Of a DNA stretch of 64,000 nucleotides, positions 33,889-42,039 are shown one piece after another. The notes beneath the pieces were generated by a model that worked only from the letters and a program-made list of their open reading frames with translations, was not told where the DNA came from and did no database searches. This DNA comes from Actinomycetota bacterium. GTDB taxonomy: Bacteria > Actinomycetota > Actinomycetes > Actinomycetales > Dermatophilaceae. The DNA lies in NCBI GenBank assembly GCA_020160805.1, contig JAIUPO010000004.1:62001-126000 (forward strand), in the 5' to 3' direction. Numbering within the stretch: position 1 is the first letter of the stretch; the number at the start of each line of letters is the position of its first letter. The position numbers were made by a program, and so were the translations under genes.

Positions 33889-35354
33889 CCGCCTCCGGCG
33901 AGGCCGTTCCCGAGGGTATGCGGGCCGGGCTCGCCACCCGCCTGCACCGGCTCCCCCTGCGGCTGCGGCTGATCGCGATTCTGCTGGCCCTGCTGCTGGC
34001 CGCCTTGACCATGACGGCTATTGCTACCTCGGTCCTGGTGCGCCGTGAGCTGATCGCGCGCCTCGATGACAATCTGCACAAGAGCGCGCGCAGCGTCGCG
34101 AGCCGTGCCCTAAATGTCGTCGTCGGCGCGGACACCAAAACCTCGATGCCCACGGGTTATTCGGTGATCTTCTTTCCGACCGACGGCAGCCCGATCCGGG
34201 CCCTCCCCGCGACGGATGTTGATGCGGTTCCGGACCTCGCCGCTCTCACGCTCGACGATCCGCGCGTGGTCTCCGGGGATCCCTTCACGCTGCGCACCCG
34301 CGGGTCGGACCTGAAATGGCGTGCCGTGGCCGGCGCCTCGGACAATGCCGTGGTCACCTTCGTCGTTGCCCAGCCGCTGCGCGATGTCGACAAAACGGTC
34401 CAGCGATTGCTGATGCTCACCACGCTGACCGGGCTCGGCCTGATCGCGGCCTGTCTCTCGCTCGGCTGGTTCGCGGTGGCGCGCGCCTTCCGGCCGCTGT
34501 CGAAGATCGAGGACACGGCCGCCGCCATCGCCGCCGGTGATCTCACCCAACGCGTTCCGGAGACCGATGCACCCGACGAGGTTGCCTCGCTCTCTCGCTC
34601 CTTCAACACGATGATCGGCCAGGTCGAGGAATCCTTCGGGGTGCGCGCCGCCTCCCAAGAGCGCATGCGCCAGTTCGTCGCGGACGCATCGCACGAGTTG
34701 CGCACGCCCCTCGCCACGGTCCGGGGGTATGCCGAGTTGTACCGTCAGGGGGCCGTGCCGGAGGTCCGCGTCCCCGAGACGATCGCGCGCATCGAAACCG
34801 AGGCCGCGCGGATGACCAATCTCGTCGACGACCTACTGCTGCTGGCTCGGCTCGATGAGAAGCGCGCCACCGAGCGCACGCCGGTCGACCTCACGGTGGT
34901 GCTCGCCGAACAGGTCCAGGCCGCCCGAGTGCGCGATCCCGAACGACGAATCACCTTGCAGGGCAAAGTTTCTGGCGGCTTGACCGCGACCGTGATCGAC
35001 GGCGAAGAGCCCGCCATGCATCAAGTCTTCGGCAACCTGCTGACCAATGCCATTCGGCATACGCCGGAAGGAACGCCCATCGATGTCGTCCTCGGGGGCG
35101 CCGACGGAATCGCCGTTGTCGAGGTCCGCGACCATGGCCCCGGCATCGACGAGGCCACCAAGACCCGCGTCTTCGAGCGCTTCTTCCGCGAGGACAAGGC
35201 GCGCTCGCGGGAGAGCGGCGGGACCGGACTCGGGCTGGCCATCGTGGCCGCGATCGTGGAGCGGCACGGTGGACGGGTGGGCATCAAACCGACGCCCGGA
35301 GGGGGCGCGACCTTCGTGGTCGAACTGCCGCTGCAGTCCGCCCTCACGGCTTGA
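33885..35354 (+). CDS. sensor histidine kinase
   Basis: A 489-residue membrane kinase with a GTG start inside the regulator's stop (GTGA). TM1 is about 28-50, an extracytoplasmic sensor domain of about 120 residues follows, and TM2 is about 174-196. A HAMP linker and HisKA domain come next with H270 in ADASHELRTPL, then the ATPase domain with an N box (NLLTNAIRHTPEG), G1 (DHGPGID) and G2 (GGTGLGLAIV). Complete and presumably functional. It partners the preceding regulator; the stimulus is unknown. Confidence 0.95.
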   Translation: MTASGEAVPEGMRAGLATRLHRLPLRLRLIAILLALLLAALTMTAIATSVLVRRELIARLDDNLHKSARSVASRALNVVVGADTKTSMPTGYSVIFFPTDGSPIRALPATDVDAVPDLAALTLDDPRVVSGDPFTLRTRGSDLKWRAVAGASDNAVVTFVVAQPLRDVDKTVQRLLMLTTLTGLGLIAACLSLGWFAVARAFRPLSKIEDTAAAIAAGDLTQRVPETDAPDEVASLSRSFNTMIGQVEESFGVRAASQERMRQFVADASHELRTPLATVRGYAELYRQGAVPEVRVPETIARIETEAARMTNLVDDLLLLARLDEKRATERTPVDLTVVLAEQVQAARVRDPERRITLQGKVSGGLTATVIDGEEPAMHQVFGNLLTNAIRHTPEGTPIDVVLGGADGIAVVEVRDHGPGIDEATKTRVFERFFREDKARSRESGGTGLGLAIVAAIVERHGGRVGIKPTPGGGATFVVELPLQSALTA

Positions 35355-35435
35355 CAGCGAACTCCCAGCCTCGTCCCAGGACCGCCGGAGGTTGACGGCA
35401 TTGACTAGCCGTTGTCACACCGAGAAGGAGCATCG

Positions 35436-36791
35436 ATGAGCCAGCCGGGCAACACGACGGACACCCCCTCCCCCTCCCGTCCGTCTCCCATGTGGGCCGC
35501 AACCGATCGACCGGACACCGACGCCACGGCGCCCCTGTGGTTTGGTGACCGGGAGGCGTCCCGCCCCGGCCCTGCTCCTGCTACCCCCTCGGCGTGGCAC
35601 ACGCCTGAGCCTGCCTCGATTCCGCCGGTGCCCCCTCCCTCCCGGTCGCCGCGGACCCGACGCACCTGGCCGGGCCTGGTGGCTGTCTCACTGCTTTCGG
35701 CCGGACTGGCCAGTGGTGGGACCTATGCCGCCGTGCGGGCGGCGGATGACCAGGGGGCCAGTGCGGCCACCTCGTCATCCGCCGCCCAGCAAAGCCCTTC
35801 CGGGGCAACGACATCCGGCGCGCAGGAGATCCGTCAGGTCAACGCGAATGCCCCCGACTGGACCGCCACGGCCGCCGCGGCGACCCCGAGTGTCGTCGCG
35901 ATCAGGGTCGAAGTCCAAGGTGGCGGGGCTCAGGGCTCCGGCGTGGTCATCGACGAGCAGGGCCACATCCTGACCAATAATCACGTCGTCGACGGCGCCG
36001 TCCAGGGCGGCCTCAAGGTCAGTCTCTCCGATGGCCGGACGTATGCCGCCACCATCGCCGGCACCGATCCGTCAACCGACCTCGCGGTCGTGACGATCAC
36101 CAACCCGCCAAGCGATCTGAAACCCATCGCCATGGGCGACTCCGCGGCGCTGAAAGTCGGCGACCCGGTGATGGCCGTCGGCAACCCGCTCGGCTTGGCC
36201 AGCACCGTCACCACCGGCATCGTCAGCGCCCTCAACCGTCCGGTCACGACCGGCGACGAGCAGTCGCAGTTCGGGTCGAGTCAGAGTGAGCCGGTCTACA
36301 CCAATGCCGTCCAGACCTCGGCCGCGATCAACCCCGGCAACTCCGGCGGCGCACTCGTCGACGCAAATGGTCGCCTCGTCGGCATCAACTCCTCGATTGC
36401 CAGCACCGGCTCCAGCGGCGGCAATATCGGGATTGGCTTCGCGATCCCGGTCAACGAGGCGAAGGTGATCGCCGACCAGCTCATCAGCACCGGCTCGGCC
36501 CAACACGCCTACCTCGGCGTGAAGTTGCAGGATGGCGAGGGCAAGGATGGCACGGCGACCCGTTCAGGTGCGCTCATCGCGTCCGTCTCCCCCAACACTC
36601 CGGCGGCGAATGCCGGTCTGCAGCAAGGGGATATCGTGATCGGCATCAAGGGTGTCGGTGTCGAGTCAATGGACTCACTCATCGCGCACATCCGCGCCGA
36701 GAAGGTCGGCAGCACCGTCCCGCTGACCGTGCTGCGCAACGGCTCGACGACCGAACTCTCCGTCACGCTCGCCGCCCGACCACAATCGTGA
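35436..36791 (+). CDS. HtrA/DegP-like membrane-anchored serine protease
   Basis: A 451-residue protein; AAGGAG lies seven bases before the ATG at 35436. A cytoplasmic Pro/Ser-rich tail (1-77) and one membrane span (about 79-100) are followed by the trypsin-like domain with H183 (TNNHVVDG), D215 (STDLAVV) and S303 (GNSGGAL). A PDZ domain (about 355-450) has the loop HAYLGVKL. It degrades or refolds misfolded proteins outside the membrane. The position 81 bases after the two-component system suggests it is one of its targets. Confidence 0.94.
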   Translation: MSQPGNTTDTPSPSRPSPMWAATDRPDTDATAPLWFGDREASRPGPAPATPSAWHTPEPASIPPVPPPSRSPRTRRTWPGLVAVSLLSAGLASGGTYAAVRAADDQGASAATSSSAAQQSPSGATTSGAQEIRQVNANAPDWTATAAAATPSVVAIRVEVQGGGAQGSGVVIDEQGHILTNNHVVDGAVQGGLKVSLSDGRTYAATIAGTDPSTDLAVVTITNPPSDLKPIAMGDSAALKVGDPVMAVGNPLGLASTVTTGIVSALNRPVTTGDEQSQFGSSQSEPVYTNAVQTSAAINPGNSGGALVDANGRLVGINSSIASTGSSGGNIGIGFAIPVNEAKVIADQLISTGSAQHAYLGVKLQDGEGKDGTATRSGALIASVSPNTPAANAGLQQGDIVIGIKGVGVESMDSLIAHIRAEKVGSTVPLTVLRNGSTTELSVTLAARPQS

Positions 36792-36846
36792 GCACCAGCG
36801 GCCGCGCCCTTGGCGGGGCGCGGCCGATCTGGCACAGTGGCTCCTT

Positions 36847-38850
36847 GTGCCCGAACCAGAATTGATCCACGAGCGGGCCCACCTCCAACGTGCGCGAGCT
36901 GCCCTGTCTCGGATGCGCGAGCGCACCGAGGCCCTCGACGTCAACGCCGCCGATCCCATCGCCGCGGCCTATCTCGCCCGCGCCTTGTATTACCGCGTCG
37001 AGTCCCTCAAGGACGACCCAGGAACGGCTCTCTTCTTCGGTCGGTTGACGATGACCGATGGCGCGACCTGGCATATCGGTCGCCGACATGTCAGCGACGA
37101 TCACGGCGACCCGCTCGTCATCGACTGGCGCGCCGAGATCTCCGGTGCCTTCTATCGCGCGACGCGCGCGCACCCGATGGCTGTGGCGCTGCGGCGTCGG
37201 TTCGGGATCGCCGGGGGCGAGATCACGGCATACGAGGACGAGCACCTCACCGACACCCACGAAACCGACTCTCGCAGTGGCATTCTCGCGGCCGAGATTG
37301 AGCGACCGCGGGTCGGTCCGATGCGCGATATCGTCGCGACGATCCAGCCGGAGCAGGACGAGATCGTGCGGGCCGACGCCGACACGACGGTCTGCGTGCA
37401 AGGCGCCCCCGGCACCGGCAAGACGGCCGTTGGGCTGCACCGGGCGGCGTGGCTGCTCTATGCCCACCGCGACCGGCTCTCCCGGCAGGGCGTGCTCGTC
37501 GTCGGGCCCAACCGCGCCTTCCTCGACCACATCGGTTCGGTCTTGCCCGCCCTGGGTGAGGTGCGAGTCGGACATACGACGATCGCGGAGATGTTCGCGA
37601 CCCGTCCGGTGCGCGGAACGGATAGTGCCGACGTCACCCGGCTCAAAGGCGATGGCCGAATGGCGGAGGTCTTGCGGCGAGCCGTTTGGTCTCACGTGCG
37701 GGCGCCGTCCGAGGCGCTCGTGGTGCCGCGTGGGTCGCGCAAGTGGCGCGTCCCCGCATACGAGGTCGCGGACTTCGTCGATGAATTGCGTTCTCGCGGA
37801 GCGCGATACCACGCGGCGCGGGCAATGTTGCCGCAACGGCTCGCGCACGCGGTGCTGCTGCAGATGGAGCGCGCGGGCGACGCGCCGGACGATCGGGTGC
37901 ACGATGCCGTCGCCCGGAGCGCGCCGGTCAAGGCGTATGCCGTGGCGCACTGGCCGAGCCTGGACCCTGCGAAACTGTTGCACCGCCTGCTCAGTGATGC
38001 GGATTTCCTCGCGGAGTGCGCCGGGGAGTTGCTGACGCCGCAGGAGCAGTCGCTGCTGCTGTGGGCGGCGCCGCCCAAGTCGCCCGGCTCAGCCAAGTGG
38101 TCGGTCGCGGATCTGGTCCTGCTCGACGAGCTGACGGATCTTCTTGATCGGACCCCGAGCCTCGGGCACGTCATCCTCGACGAAGCACAAGACCTCTCGC
38201 CGATGCAATTGCGCGCGGTCGGGCGTCGCTGCTCCACCGGATCAGCAACCGTGTTGGGCGATATCGCGCAGGGCACAACCCCGTGGGCCACGAACACGTG
38301 GGAAGAGGCGCTGGAACACCTCGGCAAACCCGCGGCCCATGTCGAGATTCTCGACCGCGGCTTCCGCGTCCCCGCCTCGGTCATCTCGTATGCCGCCCGC
38401 CTCCTCCCCCGCATCGCGCCGGGCCTCGGGGCGCCGGAGTCGGTGCGTGACAATCCCGGCCGGCTCGACATTCACCACGACGCCGCGGACGTGGATCGCG
38501 TTGTGGCACTGACGATCTCGTCAGCGGCGGTGGCCGGATCGGTCGGGATCATCGTCGCCGACAGCCGCGTCGAGACGGTGAGCAAGGCCCTCACCGGAGC
38601 GGGGGTCGACCATGGCGTGCTCGGTGTCGATCACGGCGATGTGGACCATCAGATCGATGTCATTCCCGCATCGGTCGCCAAGGGCCTGGAGTTCGACCGG
38701 GTGATCGTGCTGGAACCTGCCGAGATCGTCGCCGCCGAGCCCAATGAGCGCACCGGCCTGCGCCGGCTTTATGTCGTGCTCACCCGCGCCGTCTCGGAAC
38801 TCGACATCGTCCACAGTTCCCCGCTCCCGACGGAGCTGAACGTCGCCTGA
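36847..38850 (+). CDS. HelD-like superfamily 1 helicase / RNA polymerase recycling factor
   Basis: A 667-residue ATPase with a GTG start. The N-terminal helical arm (ELIHERAHLQRARAALSRMR) and the following TWHIGRRHVSDD...VIDWRAEISGAFYRA block are typical of HelD proteins. Walker A is GAPGTGKTA (186-194), Walker B is HVILDEAQDLSPMQ, and the C-terminal motif is LRRLYVVLTRAVSEL. HelD binds RNA polymerase and removes stalled complexes; some actinobacterial members protect against rifamycins. A general UvrD-like DNA helicase is the alternative. No regulator is adjacent. Confidence 0.88.
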   Translation: MPEPELIHERAHLQRARAALSRMRERTEALDVNAADPIAAAYLARALYYRVESLKDDPGTALFFGRLTMTDGATWHIGRRHVSDDHGDPLVIDWRAEISGAFYRATRAHPMAVALRRRFGIAGGEITAYEDEHLTDTHETDSRSGILAAEIERPRVGPMRDIVATIQPEQDEIVRADADTTVCVQGAPGTGKTAVGLHRAAWLLYAHRDRLSRQGVLVVGPNRAFLDHIGSVLPALGEVRVGHTTIAEMFATRPVRGTDSADVTRLKGDGRMAEVLRRAVWSHVRAPSEALVVPRGSRKWRVPAYEVADFVDELRSRGARYHAARAMLPQRLAHAVLLQMERAGDAPDDRVHDAVARSAPVKAYAVAHWPSLDPAKLLHRLLSDADFLAECAGELLTPQEQSLLLWAAPPKSPGSAKWSVADLVLLDELTDLLDRTPSLGHVILDEAQDLSPMQLRAVGRRCSTGSATVLGDIAQGTTPWATNTWEEALEHLGKPAAHVEILDRGFRVPASVISYAARLLPRIAPGLGAPESVRDNPGRLDIHHDAADVDRVVALTISSAAVAGSVGIIVADSRVETVSKALTGAGVDHGVLGVDHGDVDHQIDVIPASVAKGLEFDRVIVLEPAEIVAAEPNERTGLRRLYVVLTRAVSELDIVHSSPLPTELNVA

Positions 38851-38882
38851 CCTCAGCGGACTCGGCGGCATATTGTCGGGCC

Positions 38883-39923
38883 ATGCGCGCCCTCCAGTAC
38901 GACCGCTTCGGCGGACCGCTCGCCGTGATCGAGGCACCCGAGCCGATCCTGGAAGCCGGCGGCGCGATCGTCGAGGTCACCAGGACGGGCTTGTGCCGCA
39001 GCGATTGGCACGGCTGGCAGGGCCACGACAGCGACACCGTGCTCCCCTGCATACCCGGGCATGAGTTCACCGGCGTTGTCCGCGCGGCTCCCGACCTGCC
39101 CGGGCTCGTGGGCGCGCGGGTGGTCGTGCCATTCGTCATGGCCTGCGGGCGCTGCCGGGATTGCGGCGCGGGTGCCGGGCAGGTCTGTCGTGCCCAACGC
39201 CAACCGGGGTTCACCGACCCGGGCTCCTTCGCGGAGCGGGTCGCGGTCCCGAATGCCGCGGTCAATCTCGTGCCGCTGCCCGATTCCGTCCGTGATGACG
39301 CGGCCGCCGCGCTGGGCTGCCGGATGGCGACCTCGTGGCGCGCCCTCACCGCGGTGGCTGGGCTGCAGGCCGGGGAGCGGGTGCTGGTGCTCGGAGCGGG
39401 CGGGGTGGGTTTGGCGGCCATCCAGATCGCGCGGGCGATGGGCGCCGAGGTGACGGCGGCCGACATCTCAGCGGAAGCACTGCGGATCGCGGAAAGTCTT
39501 GGGGCAGAGCCGATTCAACTCACCGACGGGATGGGCGGCGAGGAGATTGCCGGGGTGGTGCGCGGGCGGCATACGGACGGGGTCGACTGCAGCCTCGACG
39601 CGCTCGGAAGCCCGGAGCTGGCGGCGGCCGGCATCCTCGCCCTGCGGCGACAGGGGCGGCATGTCCAGGTGGGTTTGCTGGCCGACGGCTGGGCCGGTCT
39701 GCCGATCGGGCGCCTCATCGCGCACGAACTCGCCGTGCTCGGATCCCACGGGATGGCCGCCGGCGACTACCCGCCGCTGCTGGCCGCGGTCGCCGACGGG
39801 CGGCTGGACCCGGCGGGGCTGGTCACCGAAATCCTGACTTTGGCGCAGGCCGCCGAGGCGCTGCCGCACATGGCGCAGCCGGACGCGCCCCGCGGCGTCC
39901 GCCTCATCGACCCGCGCCTGTAG
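38883..39923 (+). CDS. zinc-dependent alcohol dehydrogenase
   Basis: A 346-residue medium-chain dehydrogenase. The catalytic zinc site is C38 (TGLCRSDWHGW), H60 and E61 (PGHEFTG); the structural zinc cysteines are 88, 91, 94 and 102 (ACGRCRDCGAG, GQVC). The Rossmann motif is GAGGVG (171-176). TATTGT lies six bases before ATG, suggesting leaderless transcription. Substrate unknown; no pathway neighbours. Downstream is a membrane protein gene of unrelated type. Confidence 0.93.
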   Translation: MRALQYDRFGGPLAVIEAPEPILEAGGAIVEVTRTGLCRSDWHGWQGHDSDTVLPCIPGHEFTGVVRAAPDLPGLVGARVVVPFVMACGRCRDCGAGAGQVCRAQRQPGFTDPGSFAERVAVPNAAVNLVPLPDSVRDDAAAALGCRMATSWRALTAVAGLQAGERVLVLGAGGVGLAAIQIARAMGAEVTAADISAEALRIAESLGAEPIQLTDGMGGEEIAGVVRGRHTDGVDCSLDALGSPELAAAGILALRRQGRHVQVGLLADGWAGLPIGRLIAHELAVLGSHGMAAGDYPPLLAAVADGRLDPAGLVTEILTLAQAAEALPHMAQPDAPRGVRLIDPRL

Positions 39924-39988
39924 GCCCCACGCGGGAGTTGAGTAGCCGCACTCAGGCGCCGGGTGCGACCCCCGAGACACAGTGGGGC

Positions 39989-41860
39989 ATGGCCGAGAAG
40001 ACGCTGGATGCCGTTCGAGTGCTCGAGGCGGAATTCGCCGAGGCGATGAGCCGGATGTATGCCGTGGGCAATGGGCTGGCCGCCCTGCGCCAGCGGCTGC
40101 TGCTCGAGCAAGGCCAAGGGCCGGTCGCGGTCGCCGCTCCGCAGGGGGCAGCGGCGCCCGCGGCTGGTCCGATCCTTCCGCCGCCGATCGCACCGGCCCC
40201 GGCAGGGCATCTTGCGGCTGGCGCGGACCTGAGTAACGGACGGATTCCCGCCCAGGGCGGAAAAGCTGAGACAGGTGAGGCGCCCGTGGCGTGGTGGCAG
40301 CGCGAGGGGATGGTCGTGCGGCTGCTCGGGGTGGCCGGGGCGGGCGTGCTGTTGATCGGCGTCGCGCTGCTGCTCGCGTATGCCGTCCAGCATGGCTACC
40401 TCGGCCCAGTCGCCCGCGTCGCCGGGGCCGGCGTCTTGGCCGTGGGTCTGATCGGCGTCGCGCACCGGCTGCATCGTGATCCGGCGCGCGCGACCGGGGC
40501 GTGGGCAATCGCCTCCGCGGGATACGCAACCGCCTATCTCGACGTGCTCGCGATGACCCGGATCTACGACTGGCTGCCGGTCCCGGCCGGCCTGGCCCTG
40601 GCCGGCCTCGTCGCCGGCAGCGGTGTCCTCTTGGCTCGCGCTTGGGACAGCCAGTTCCTCGCGCTCGTGACGGTCGGCGGGGTCGCCGCTCTGGCGCCCG
40701 CGGTGAGCTCCCCCACCGATCCCGTAACGGCTGCCTTCCTGGTCATCCTGGCGATCGCGACCTTCCCCGCACACCTGGGCCGCAGCTGGCTCGCGCTGCA
40801 CCTGCTGCGGGTCGCCCCGGCCGCCCTGGCCCTGATCGCCCTCGGCAGCCACGACCACCGCGAGGCCAGCCTCGCCATGGCCGTCGTCCTGGCCGCCGTC
40901 GACCTCGGAACGACCTTCCTCGCCGCCCACGGCAAGACCGCCAGCCGCCAGCCGATGCTGTTGCCGCCGGTGCTCGGCGTGAGTGCCCTGCCGGTGTTCG
41001 CCATCGCCGGTGCCGGGCTCGTCCCCTCGTGGCTCGTCGCGGCGGTCGCTGCCCTGGCCTATCTGATGGTCGCGCTCCTGACCCGCCGCGAGAGCCGCCC
41101 GGCCCTCCTCAAGGTCGCGCCTGCCGCCGGAATCCTCGGCATCGCCTTCGCCATCCAGGCCGCCGTCGTGGACACCGCGACGTCGTGGCAGTTGCCCGCC
41201 TTCACGGCGGTCGTGCTCGCCGTCGTCGCGGGCCTGCACCTGCCCGGCCGCCGGGAAAGCTGGCAGGTGATCGTCGCCGGTTTGCTCAGCTTCGCCGCCG
41301 TGGCCCTGACGGCGCCGATCATCGCTCACCTGACCGCGCGGGCGACCGCCACGACCTATGTCCACCTCCCGGAATTGCTCGCCGTCCTCGCCACCGGGCT
41401 CGCGCTGGCGCTGCTCCACGGCCCGGCGCAGGCATATGCCGCCGCCCAGGACCCCGACAGCCACCCGCACCGCAATCCGACCCGGCTCACGCTGCTCCTG
41501 GCCGTGCCCGCGCTGGTCGCCTTCGGGGCGGCAGTTGTCTGTGCCGGCGTGCTGGTCGGGCGCCGGTTCGCCACTCCCGCAAGCGGTTTCGTGACCGGCC
41601 AGGGACTGGCAACCCTGCTGATCGCGGGCGTCGCGGCATACCTGCTGATGCACGGCCTCTCGCGCTCGCGCGATGCCGCACTGGCCCTGCGCGCCGGGCT
41701 CGCCCTGGCGGGCTGCGCCGTCGCGAAGCTCCTCCTCTTCGACCTCGCCACCCTCGACGGCATCGTGCGGATCGTGGCCTTCCTCGGGGCCGGCTTGGCC
41801 CTGCTCGCCATGGGCACGGGGTATGCCCGAGCCCTCGACCGCGCCCGCCAGGCCGACTAA
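39989..41860 (+). CDS. DUF2339 multi-span membrane protein
   Basis: A 623-residue protein. Residues 1-110 are a soluble Ala/Pro-rich region with a short helix (LEAEFAEAMSRMYAVGNGLA). From about 105 on there are roughly 16-18 hydrophobic segments, including VRLLGVAGAGVLLIGVALLL and GAWAIASAGYATAYL, as in DUF2339. The C-terminus has the family's KLLLFDLATLDGIVRIVAFL motif. Function unknown; possibly a cell-envelope or polysaccharide-related transporter. The open frame continues upstream into the dehydrogenase gene, so the ATG at 39989 is chosen. Confidence 0.88.
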   Translation: MAEKTLDAVRVLEAEFAEAMSRMYAVGNGLAALRQRLLLEQGQGPVAVAAPQGAAAPAAGPILPPPIAPAPAGHLAAGADLSNGRIPAQGGKAETGEAPVAWWQREGMVVRLLGVAGAGVLLIGVALLLAYAVQHGYLGPVARVAGAGVLAVGLIGVAHRLHRDPARATGAWAIASAGYATAYLDVLAMTRIYDWLPVPAGLALAGLVAGSGVLLARAWDSQFLALVTVGGVAALAPAVSSPTDPVTAAFLVILAIATFPAHLGRSWLALHLLRVAPAALALIALGSHDHREASLAMAVVLAAVDLGTTFLAAHGKTASRQPMLLPPVLGVSALPVFAIAGAGLVPSWLVAAVAALAYLMVALLTRRESRPALLKVAPAAGILGIAFAIQAAVVDTATSWQLPAFTAVVLAVVAGLHLPGRRESWQVIVAGLLSFAAVALTAPIIAHLTARATATTYVHLPELLAVLATGLALALLHGPAQAYAAAQDPDSHPHRNPTRLTLLLAVPALVAFGAAVVCAGVLVGRRFATPASGFVTGQGLATLLIAGVAAYLLMHGLSRSRDAALALRAGLALAGCAVAKLLLFDLATLDGIVRIVAFLGAGLALLAMGTGYARALDRARQAD

Positions 41861-41997
41861 CGCGCACGGCGTAACAGGCCGCCGATCCTCCCACCCCAGG
41901 GCCCGGGCCAGGTTTGCGCCCGTGGGCCGGGATATTGCCTGGCCCGCCGAGGGGAAGTTGGCCCGCCACGGCAAAGCCGGCCCGCGACAGAGCGAAC

Positions 41998-42025
41998 GCC
42001 GGGCTCGCCCCTGCGCGAGCCCGGC
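41998..42025. terminator. hairpin between convergent genes
   Basis: GCCGGGCTCG and CGAGCCCGGC form a ten-bp stem with an eight-base loop, followed by CTTCC. It separates the DUF2339 and ABC permease genes. Confidence 0.7.
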
Positions 42026-42039
42026 CTTCCGCTGTTGGA

